Positions 8,388 through 18,369 of a stretch of DNA of 64,000 bases are shown here, one piece after another. The stretch spans positions 1-64,000 of the forward strand of contig SVTH01000010.1 of NCBI GenBank assembly GCA_015063885.1, in the 5' to 3' direction. A program made the position numbers and the translations under genes. This stretch comes from Oscillospiraceae bacterium (GTDB taxonomy: Bacteria > Bacillota > Clostridia > Oscillospirales > CAG-382). Every line of letters starts with the position of its first letter. Within the stretch, counting starts at the first letter, position 1. The notes under the pieces were generated by a model. It did no database searches. It was given only the letters and a program-made list of their open reading frames with translations, and had not been told where the DNA came from.

Positions 8388-10303
8388 AAAAATGGACGGC
8401 GGTTTTATTGCTGATGAGCCTGCTTAGCTGTTTGTGTCTTCCCGCTTCTGCGGAGGAGGAGAAGGTTTTGGACGGGTGTGTGTTTGTGACCTTCGGTGCC
8501 AGCAACACGGCACTTTCCTCCTGGCCCTCTGACGTGGCGAAGGAGCTGAATATGTATCTTGTCAATTCCGGCATCGGCGGGAACAACACTTCCCACGGTA
8601 TGGCCCGTTTTCAGCGGGACGTGCTGGCCCATGACCCGGATTTCGTCACCCTTTGCTTCGGCACCAACGATTTCAACCGTCAAAAGACCGGCCAGCCCCA
8701 GGTGACCCTCGAGGAGTACCGCGCCAATCTGACCTACTTCATCACGGAGCTGAAGAAGATCGGCGCCGTTCCCATTCTGGTCACCTCTCCCATCATCCAG
8801 GAATTCGCCTGCGGCGGGGGAGACCTGTACCCCGGAGGCACGGTGAACACCGGGCTGGACGTGTACGTAAACGTGGTGCGGGAGCTGGCGGCGGAATATA
8901 ACGTGCCTTTGGTGGACGTCCACGCTATGATGGACGAATCCTACACCGCAGACCAGGTGCTGGTTTCCGACGGGGTACACCTGACGGAATTGGGCAACAA
9001 GGTCTTCACCGACGGATTGGTGGAATACTTCCGCGCCAACTACAAAAACGATCCCGACGCTCCCCGCGTGGAGTATCCACAGCCTCCCGAAATGGAGGAG
9101 CCTCCCTTTACCGCCTCCATCATCCCCTTTGAGCCGGAAAAATGGCGGGAGATCTACCCCGATACGGTGGTAATGACCAAGGAAAAAAGCGGCGCTATCT
9201 CCTTTGCCAATACCACGGGGGAGTGGCCCGAGGCGCATTATGCCCCCTCCATGGATCAAGCCCTCCCTGTCCCCGTGCGAGGCAGTACCCTCACCGTGGA
9301 TATCAAGCTGGAAGCCGCCATGAACATCATGCTGTATCTCAACGGCGCCAACCCCACCACAGGCTACGACGGGGACTATATCCGCCTGAACCCCATTCTG
9401 AAGGCGAAGATCCCTTCCCTTCGTATGACGGGGGACGATATTTTGGGCGGTCAGCATATCAAATGCACCCTGCAATTGGAGGACATCCTCCCCAAGGGTA
9501 TGATCGACGACGAGGGGAACGTGGTGTTCTCCGGGGTGAAGCTCTACGTGGTTGGCCAAGCCGGCAAGAAGATCACCATCAACAAGCTGGAGGTCACCGC
9601 AGTGGATCCCGCCACCCTGCCTCCCTTGCCCACCTACGAATACGGAGCGGATCTGATGCCCGAAAGCGCAGATAAGATCACCCCCGCCCAGGGCGTTGCG
9701 GGGGTGGAATACCACGAGGACGGCAGCTTTACCCTGTCCAGAGATGCAAAAAGCTCTATTGCCTGGCCCTCCGTGCGGGTGGCGGTGGACAAGGAGATCG
9801 ACCTTGCCGCCACGCCCTTGCTGCACCTGGAGGTGGAGATGGCAAAGGGCTGTGCCAACGGGTATCTCTACTATACCCTGGCAAACGGCTCCTCCGGGCA
9901 CGTCCAGCTTTCCAAATTGGTCCACGGCACGGAGTACGATATGACCGACGACACGGATGCCTACGTGGATCTGGCGGCGTATTTGGGCACGGAAGAGACC
10001 ATCACCGTGAACTACCTCACCCTTTCCGTCTACGGCAACGTGGGGGATTCCATCACCTGGAAGTCCATTGAGGCGGCCAAGTTGATCCCCGTGGAATGGA
10101 CGCCCCCGGAAGTGTCCGAGGAGGAAAGCGAAGAAAGCAAGGAAGAATCCGTGGAGGAGAGCTCCGAAACGGGTTCCCAAGCGGCTTCTCGAGCGCCTGC
10201 TCCCGCAGAAGAACAGGGGATGAATCCCATTTGGTTCGTCCTCATCGCAGGGGTTGTCGTTTCCGTAACGGTGGCGTTGCTCTTGGTATTCAAGAAAAAA
10301 TAA
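8384..10303 (+). CDS. Membrane-anchored SGNH/GDSL hydrolase
   Basis: 639-residue cell-surface esterase/acetyl-hydrolase candidate. A signal peptide (residues 1-23, ending PASAEE) leads into an SGNH domain: block I GASNT (nucleophile Ser40; GDS is more usual), block II glycine near IGGNNT, block III GTND (93-96) and the SDGVHL block V with Asp196/His199. Residues ~240-590 form two beta-rich modules that look like carbohydrate-binding or jelly-roll domains. A Ser/Glu-rich linker then leads to a C-terminal membrane helix (IWFVLIAGVVVSVTVALLLVF) and KKK. Likely deacylates polysaccharide outside the cell. Last gene before a strong terminator. Confidence 0.88.
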   Translation: MKKWTAVLLLMSLLSCLCLPASAEEEKVLDGCVFVTFGASNTALSSWPSDVAKELNMYLVNSGIGGNNTSHGMARFQRDVLAHDPDFVTLCFGTNDFNRQKTGQPQVTLEEYRANLTYFITELKKIGAVPILVTSPIIQEFACGGGDLYPGGTVNTGLDVYVNVVRELAAEYNVPLVDVHAMMDESYTADQVLVSDGVHLTELGNKVFTDGLVEYFRANYKNDPDAPRVEYPQPPEMEEPPFTASIIPFEPEKWREIYPDTVVMTKEKSGAISFANTTGEWPEAHYAPSMDQALPVPVRGSTLTVDIKLEAAMNIMLYLNGANPTTGYDGDYIRLNPILKAKIPSLRMTGDDILGGQHIKCTLQLEDILPKGMIDDEGNVVFSGVKLYVVGQAGKKITINKLEVTAVDPATLPPLPTYEYGADLMPESADKITPAQGVAGVEYHEDGSFTLSRDAKSSIAWPSVRVAVDKEIDLAATPLLHLEVEMAKGCANGYLYYTLANGSSGHVQLSKLVHGTEYDMTDDTDAYVDLAAYLGTEETITVNYLTLSVYGNVGDSITWKSIEAAKLIPVEWTPPEVSEEESEESKEESVEESSETGSQAASRAPAPAEEQGMNPIWFVLIAGVVVSVTVALLLVFKKK

Positions 10304-10308
10304 AAAAC

Positions 10309-10341
10309 ACGCAGAGACGGTTTTTTCGTCTCTGCGTTGCT
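10309..10341 (+). terminator. Intrinsic terminator after the SGNH hydrolase gene
   Basis: Stem ACGCAGAGACG / CGTCTCTGCGT around a T-rich loop, followed within a few bases by TTTTT. It ends the plus-strand operon. Confidence 0.85.
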
Positions 10342-10345
10342 TTTT

Positions 10346-10543
10346 GCGATGAAACAGTTCTTTATGTTCGGAAAGGGTTGGGATGCTCAGGGTGACCATC
10401 GGGCGCGGGAACGGCATCTGTAAAGGTTGCGTTTCTTGCGCCCTATACAAAACGCCGCTGAAGCGTCGTTTTACGACCGCAGTGCCGTTTGCAGGGCAAA
10501 GTTTGCGATATGCGTAGCGTTTTTGCCGTTCTTTCCCTTGGAG
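10346..10543. other. Intergenic DNA without a recognised gene
   Basis: No convincing gene is seen. The stretch holds an imperfect palindrome at 10449-10472 (AAAACGCCGCT / AGCGTCGTTTT) and, near 10507, a degenerate copy of the GATATACGTAGCG motif found in the spacers of the downstream repeats. Confidence 0.5.
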
Positions 10544-10913
10544 TGTCATTCTGAGCGGAGCCGCGACGGGAGGGGTAGGGTTAGAGAGACGAAGGCAATC
10601 CCGCGGCGGAGTCGAAGTTTTGCGGAGAAGGAAAGGCACGTTAGTGCCGTTCGGAGCAAAACCAAGGGGTGCGTAGCGCCCCGCAGGGATATGGTTTGGA
10701 ATTAGATGTACCCTTCTGTAACGCAAGAACTGTTTTAAGTAACTGACGGAACGGGAAAAGCGGTATAGCAAATGTGTAGCCATACCCTCAAAAAATGCTC
10801 GGCATTTTTTGCCTCTTATTCGGGCTCACGCCACTCATAAGAGTTCGACTCGTGCGGGTTGTTTCATTGTGCACAGCCGCAACGGCTCTGTCCCGCACTC
10901 GCTCAGAGTGACA
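10544..10913 (+). repeat. TIR-bounded structured repeat, cluster 1 copy 1
   Basis: A 370-bp element starting TGTCATTCTGAGCGGAGC and ending CGCTCAGAGTGACA; the ends are inverted repeats matching at 13 of 14 positions. Internal hairpins include GCCGCGG-type arms, GTTTTGC / GCAAAAC enclosing GGCAC / GTGCC, GGGGTGC / GCGCCCC, AAAAAATGC / GCATTTTTT, CTCTTAT / ATAAGAG and GTGCGGG...CCCGCAC enclosing AGCCG / CGGCT. No transposase is encoded. Short open frames inside (CHSERSR... type) are treated as spurious. Confidence 0.85.
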
Positions 10914-10968
10914 AACGGGGGTGGCGTTGTCGATATACGTAGCGCTTATTGAGCTATATCAATTCGAT

Positions 10969-11339
10969 TGTCATTCTGAGCGGAGCCGCGGAGAAGGGTG
11001 TAAGGATAGGAAAATGAAGGTAATCCCGCGGCGGAGTCGAAGTTTTGCGGAGAAAGCAAGGCACGTTAGTGCCGTTCGGAGCAAAACCAAGGGGTGCTTT
11101 GCGCCCCGCAGGGATATGGTAGGGAGTTAGATCGACCTTTTTGTAACGTAAGAACTGTTTGAAAGTAACTGACGGAACGGAAAAGACGGTATAGCAAATG
11201 TGTAGCCATACCCTCAAAAAATGCTCGGCATTTTTTGCCTCTTATTCGGGCTCACGCCACTCATAAGAGTTCGACTCGTGCGGGTTGTTTCATTGTGCAC
11301 AGCCGCAACGGCTCTGTCCCGCACTCGCTCAGAGTGACA
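10969..11339 (+). repeat. TIR-bounded structured repeat, cluster 1 copy 2
   Basis: Second tandem copy, 425 bp after the first, with the same ends and hairpins. It is preceded by a 55-bp spacer (GGGGGTGGCGTTGTCGATAT...) that recurs between all copies in both clusters. Confidence 0.85.
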
Positions 11340-11394
11340 AACGGGGGTGGCGTTGTCGATATACGTAGCGCTTATTGAGCTATATCAATTCGAT

Positions 11395-11765
11395 TGTCAT
11401 TCTGAGCGGAGCCGCGGAGAAGGGGATAAGGATAGGAAAGAAAAGGCTGCCCTGCGGCGGAGTCGAAGTTTTGCGGAGAAGGAAAGGCACGTTAGTGCCG
11501 TTCGGAGCAAAACCAAGGGGTGCTTTGCGCCCCGCAGGGATATGGTAGGGAATTAGATGTACCCTTCTGTAACGCAAGAACTGTTTTATAGTAACTGACG
11601 GAACGGAAAGAGCGGTAGTGCAAATGTGTAACCATACCCTCAAAAAATGCTTGGCATTTTTTGACTCTTATTCGGGCTCACGCCGCTCATAAGAGTTCGA
11701 CTCGCGCGGGTTGTTTCCTTGTGCACAGCCGCAGCGGCTCTATCCCGCACTCGCTCAGAGTGACA
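11395..11765 (+). repeat. TIR-bounded structured repeat, cluster 1 copy 3
   Basis: Third tandem copy, 426 bp after the second. It differs from copy 2 in the segment after the left end and by scattered substitutions (for example AAAAAATGCTTGG for AAAAAATGCTCGG), most of which leave the hairpins intact. Confidence 0.85.
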
Positions 11766-11820
11766 AACGGGGGTGGCGTTGTCGATATACGTAGCGGTTA
11801 TTGAGCTATATCAATTCGAC

Positions 11821-11880
11821 TGTCATTCTTGAGCTCAGGTTTGCAAGCAAACCGTCGAAGTTTTCGTAGTCGAGGTCGGC
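11821..11880 (+). repeat. Truncated or variant copy of the TIR-bounded repeat
   Basis: Starts exactly one period after copy 3 with TGTCATTCTTGAGCTCAGG. It then carries a short hairpin (TTTGCAAGCAAA) and the GTCGAAGTTTTCGTAGTCGAGG segment seen in cluster 2 copies, after which the similarity stops. No right-hand end is present. Confidence 0.6.
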
Positions 11881-11913
11881 GCATTGCTGCAGGCTTCCTT
11901 TCCGCCCCCCGCG

Positions 11914-11942
11914 AAAAAGGAGCCCCCTTTCGGGAGCCCCTT
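11914..11942 (-). terminator. Intrinsic terminator of the recD2-to-oxidoreductase operon
   Basis: On the minus strand, AAGGGGCTCCC, a GAAA tetraloop and GGGGGCTCCTT form an 11-bp stem with two G-U pairs, followed by TTTTT. Confidence 0.75.
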
Positions 11943-11952
11943 GCCGGCTTCA

Positions 11953-13335
11953 TCAAACGAAATTCGCGCCTTTTTCAATCATAATGGCACGGACGTCTGA
12001 GCCGTCCACCTCACGGATGGACTTGCCGTTTGCCAATGCCAAGGCCGCACCGATGCCTGCCGCCTCGCCGGTGGAGCGGGCAGTGGGCTGAACGCGGACG
12101 CTGGCTTCCGCAATAAACTCTGCGCCGATGCATCTGCCTACCACCAGCAGGTTGTCCAGACCCTTCACGATCAAAGAGCGGAAGGGGATCTCGTACCAGG
12201 GCTTGCCGTCGTCTGCAGGCTCGATGAGGTAGCGGTTGGTCAACTGCTTGCCGTGGATGTCGATGGGGTAGTTGGATTGGGAGATCATGTCTGCAAACTT
12301 CTGCTTGCCCAGGATGTTCTCTGCGGTGAGAACGTGGTCGGTGACGATCTCACGGCTCTCACGGACGCCCACCATGGGAGCGATCTCCGCAATGTAGGCC
12401 TTTTCAAAGCCCTTCATGTACTTCTTGTAGAAGGCAAGCTGACGGACGATGGCTTCCTTGCCCTTCACCTGGGAGATGCTCAGGTCGTCAGGATCGGTGC
12501 CGTCGATATTCTCGAAGAATTCGGGGCAGTTGAAGGCGATGGAGCCGTATCTGCCGGGCATCCCGAAGGCCTGCCAGTAGATGTGATCCTCCACGGTGAG
12601 GTCGCCCGCTTCTACAGCCTCCTCAAACAGCTTGGTCAGGGTAACGTTGGCGCCTCTGCAGCAATCGGCGTACATTTCCTTGCCGTCGTTCCAGACCCCT
12701 GCGTTCTTGCTGACGCCGGTTCTCTCTGCCTCGTGGGCGAAGCATTCTGCCAAGGCGTGCATATCAATGCCGTCGATGATGTAACGGAGAGACATGGGCT
12801 GGTTTTTCCCGGTCTCGGGGTTGCCCTTGTTGTATTCTGCACCTGCACGGACGGAAATATCCCCGTCGCCGGTGGCGTCGATGAAGATCTTACCCTTCAC
12901 AAGGGAAAGGCCTGCCTTGTTGGCGATGACCACGGCGGTGACGGTGTCCCCTTCACGGATCACCTCGGGGATGAAGGTGTGGTACAGCAGACGAACCCCT
13001 GCCTCCACGCACATCTGCTCCAAAGCGTAGCGGAGCATCAAGGGATCAAAGGCGGTACCGCCCTTGTTGCCTGCACCCAAAGCCAATAGCTTCTCCTGCA
13101 GGAGGTTATACAGATAGGAACACTGGGGATTGCCGGGGATGTGGACGGACATCAAGGGAGTCACCAAGCCGTTGGTGGCGGTGCCGCCCAGAGAGCCGAA
13201 CTGCTCGATGAGCAGGGTGTCCTTGCCCTGATGGGCGCAAGCGATGGCGGCAAACACGCCGGCAGTACCGCCGCCGCAGACCACCACGTCCGCTTCCTTG
13301 GTCACGGGGAGACGAGAAAGATCCAATGCATTCAT
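11953..13335 (-). CDS. FAD-dependent oxidoreductase (FAD_oxidored family)
   Basis: 460-residue flavoprotein. The N-terminus carries the dinucleotide-binding motif VVVCGGGTAGVFAAIA (from residue 17) and LIEQFGSLGGTATNGLV, characteristic of the FAD-dependent dehydrogenases grouped with succinate dehydrogenase-like and HdrA-type oxidoreductases. A second FAD contact, ATGDGDISVRAGAEY, lies near residue 150 and the C-terminal RVQPTARSTGEAAGIGAALAL segment closes the FAD site. Substrate is unknown; family members often act on sugars or organic acids. AAAGGA precedes the ATG. It is the last gene of a long minus-strand operon, 19 bp after ligA. Confidence 0.85.
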   Translation of the reverse strand: MNALDLSRLPVTKEADVVVCGGGTAGVFAAIACAHQGKDTLLIEQFGSLGGTATNGLVTPLMSVHIPGNPQCSYLYNLLQEKLLALGAGNKGGTAFDPLMLRYALEQMCVEAGVRLLYHTFIPEVIREGDTVTAVVIANKAGLSLVKGKIFIDATGDGDISVRAGAEYNKGNPETGKNQPMSLRYIIDGIDMHALAECFAHEAERTGVSKNAGVWNDGKEMYADCCRGANVTLTKLFEEAVEAGDLTVEDHIYWQAFGMPGRYGSIAFNCPEFFENIDGTDPDDLSISQVKGKEAIVRQLAFYKKYMKGFEKAYIAEIAPMVGVRESREIVTDHVLTAENILGKQKFADMISQSNYPIDIHGKQLTNRYLIEPADDGKPWYEIPFRSLIVKGLDNLLVVGRCIGAEFIAEASVRVQPTARSTGEAAGIGAALALANGKSIREVDGSDVRAIMIEKGANFV

Positions 13336-13354
13336 GTGGGTAGTTCCTTTCGTT

Positions 13355-16296
<2,942 letters not shown>

Positions 16297-16302
16297 GGTG
16301 AT

Positions 16303-16962
16303 TTATCCTTTCTGCGTATCAAGATCGGGTAAGGTGAGCCCCTGGAACAGGGCCTTGACACGGGCGGCAAACTCCCGTATGTGGTTCATGGGCAGAGCCA
16401 TGGTGATATCACATTCCACCCCCGCACACTCCAGCCCCAGGCGGTCTGCCAGGTAGAGGGCACGGTCAAGATGGAAGCTTTGGGTGACGATGAGAACCTT
16501 TTCCATGCCGTAGACGTTTTTTGCGCGCCACAGGCTTTCGTAGGTGGAAAGCCCCAGGGGGTCTTTCAGAATGGTTGCTTCTGCGATCCCTTTTTCCATG
16601 GCGTAGGCGGCCATGGCGCCTACCTCGTCGTAGCTTTCCGGCGCCTTGCCGTCCCCGGTGAGCAACAGCACGGGGGCTTTTCCTTCCTCGACCAGGCGGA
16701 TCCCCATGGTCATGCGGTCCCGCAACAGGTTGGAAAGGCTTCCGTCCGCCTTGACCCCCGCACCTAAGACCAAAATGCAATCGTAGGTCTCTCCGGAGGC
16801 GATGATATCCTCGGGGTCCTCTCTGTGGGGGTAGGCGGTGAGGATGACGATCAGGTTGCACACCAAAACGAACAGTGCGCACACCGCGGCAAAGCTCACC
16901 CCGCACCAAAAGGTGATGCGGAAGGGCTTCTTTTGCCAAAGGGATCTGAGGGTTTTTCTCAT
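16303..16962 (-). CDS. YdcF/SanA-like (DUF218) membrane protein
   Basis: 219 residues with one N-terminal membrane helix (about 18-43) and an extracytoplasmic DUF218 domain. The family signature is clear: YDCILVLGAGVKADG, LLLTGDG, STYESLWRAKNVYG and VTQSFHLDRALYLADRLG. Members of this family are implicated in envelope integrity (SanA) but the biochemical activity is not settled. It overlaps the upstream nfo-family gene by 4 bp. Confidence 0.88.
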   Translation of the reverse strand: MRKTLRSLWQKKPFRITFWCGVSFAAVCALFVLVCNLIVILTAYPHREDPEDIIASGETYDCILVLGAGVKADGSLSNLLRDRMTMGIRLVEEGKAPVLLLTGDGKAPESYDEVGAMAAYAMEKGIAEATILKDPLGLSTYESLWRAKNVYGMEKVLIVTQSFHLDRALYLADRLGLECAGVECDITMALPMNHIREFAARVKALFQGLTLPDLDTQKG

Positions 16963-17804
16963 AGGGAAAGGTAATACTCCTTCATGGTGAGGGCATCCTC
17001 GGACTGGGTTCCCGCCGACTCGGAGATCAGCGTGGGAGAAACGCCCAGGCTCTTGATGGCCCGAAGCAAGGGACGGTGATCGGGACCGAAGGTCTCGTCT
17101 GCAAAGGTGAGATGCCGTTTTTCTCCCTTTTCCGTGTATTCAATGCGGGAGAAATGGCAATGGAGACTTTCCGCCGCCTCGGGGGAATGCTCCCTTGCGA
17201 TGCGGTCGAAAATATACTTAAAGTCGTCTTCCGTCTTTAGGATTCCCTGTTCTCTGGCGTTGATGTGTCCGAAATCCACCACGGGGTAAAAACGGGGAGA
17301 AAGCTTGCACAGCTCCAGCACCTCCTCCAAGGTACCCAGTTGGTTCTGCTTGCCCATGGTCTCCAGCCCCAGCTTGACGGAAAAGCCGTTTTCATACAGC
17401 ATTTCGTCCGCCATGCGCAAGGTCTCTGCGGCGTATGCCATGGCGGTCTCTCGGGAGATCTTGGCGGCGGAGCCGGTGTGTACCACCATGGTCTCGGCCC
17501 CCAAAAGGGAACAAGCCGCGGCGGACTCGTAGAGATAGCCCACGCTCTTCACCCGCTTTTCCGGGTCCACGGAGGACAGGGAGATGAAATAGGGGGTATG
17601 GAAGGACACCTTCACCCCCAAAAGGGCGGCGTTCTGCCCCAGGGCGGCCAGCATCTCGGGAGAGCCCGCAATGCCTTGCCCTGCCTCGTATTCATAGGCG
17701 TCCAGCCCGCATTCCCTCACGAAGCGGGGTGCGTCCAAGGAGGAACGGTAGCCTGCTTTTTTGAAGGCGTCGGAGTTGCCTCCGGGTCCGAACAAAGGGA
17801 TCAT
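16959..17804 (-). CDS. Endonuclease IV-like (AP endonuclease family 2) protein
   Basis: 281-residue TIM-barrel protein of the Nfo family, which cuts DNA at abasic sites using a Zn cluster. Metal-ligand motifs fit: SFHTPYFISLSS (His69), MVVHTGS, LGLETMGKQNQLGT, PVVDFGHINA, and LHCHFSRIEY, with the family ending LISESAGTQSEDALTMKEYY. A xylose-isomerase-like enzyme of other function is possible, but co-location with ligA and recD2 favours DNA repair. 12 bp separate it from yqeG and it overlaps the YdcF-like gene by 4 bp. Confidence 0.85.
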   Translation of the reverse strand: MIPLFGPGGNSDAFKKAGYRSSLDAPRFVRECGLDAYEYEAGQGIAGSPEMLAALGQNAALLGVKVSFHTPYFISLSSVDPEKRVKSVGYLYESAAACSLLGAETMVVHTGSAAKISRETAMAYAAETLRMADEMLYENGFSVKLGLETMGKQNQLGTLEEVLELCKLSPRFYPVVDFGHINAREQGILKTEDDFKYIFDRIAREHSPEAAESLHCHFSRIEYTEKGEKRHLTFADETFGPDHRPLLRAIKSLGVSPTLISESAGTQSEDALTMKEYYLSL

Positions 17805-17816
17805 AAGGCGCCTCCT

Positions 17817-18356
17817 TTACAGGGATTCCGTCTTTGAAAGATACAGACGGTAGTTTTCAAACTTTCCCACGAAGGGCTTTTCCAAAAACCGTTTACTGCG
17901 GAAGAACAGGGTCTTTTTGTCTCTGATGGGAGGCACCAGATAGAACCGCAATCCTGCGCCGTGGCAGGCCAGGCAGTCGGTGAAGATCTGATCCCCCAGC
18001 CCTGCCGCTTCCTTGGGAGAAAGCTTCAAAGCCTCCAAAGCCTGCAGGATCCCCTTGGTGAAGGGCTTCTTCGCCCCTGCAAACAGGGGAAGCCCCAGAG
18101 TGCGGTTGAAGATCTTTACCCTGTCTCCCTTGTTGTTGGAAACGAAGGCCATTTTGATCCCCGCCTGCTTCATGGCGTCAAACCAGGCTCTCATTTTGGG
18201 GGTGGGCTCCGCCTCCTCGTAGGGGGCGATGGTATTGTCGAGATCCAGGATCAGCCCCTTCACCTGCTGGGATTCCAAAAAGGCGGGGGTGATCTCGTAA
18301 ATATGGGGGAACAGGATGTCGGGGTAGAAACGCCCTTTTTTCTTGCAGATCTCCAT
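17817..18356 (-). CDS. yqeG: YqeG family HAD phosphatase
   Basis: 179 residues. HAD IIIA-type phosphatase with nucleophile motif GLILDLDNTIAPYEE (Asp38, Asp40), motif II FVSNN and the late acidic motif GLGDQIFTDCLACHGAG. YqeG proteins resemble phosphatidylglycerophosphatase GEP4 and are conserved in Bacillota, usually in housekeeping operons. Here it lies 13 bp after the glycosidase-like gene. Confidence 0.92.
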   Translation of the reverse strand: MEICKKKGRFYPDILFPHIYEITPAFLESQQVKGLILDLDNTIAPYEEAEPTPKMRAWFDAMKQAGIKMAFVSNNKGDRVKIFNRTLGLPLFAGAKKPFTKGILQALEALKLSPKEAAGLGDQIFTDCLACHGAGLRFYLVPPIRDKKTLFFRSKRFLEKPFVGKFENYRLYLSKTESL

Positions 18357-18369
18357 AAAAGCTCCTTGT

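Noticed and set aside
8405..10783. 792-codon open frame on the minus strand opposite the SGNH hydrolase
   Set aside because: Antisense shadow; its N-terminal part also runs through repeat DNA.
10921..11643. Small ORFs of the CHSERSR type and their antisense partners (FLRYRKVDLIPNHIPAG type) inside the repeats, also at 57149-57864
   Set aside because: They recur only because the non-coding element recurs, lack consistent ribosome sites, and changes between copies preserve hairpins and not protein.
10544..11765. Possible CRISPR array
   Set aside because: Units are ~370 bp with constant ~55-bp spacers; CRISPR has short repeats with unique spacers, and no cas gene is present.
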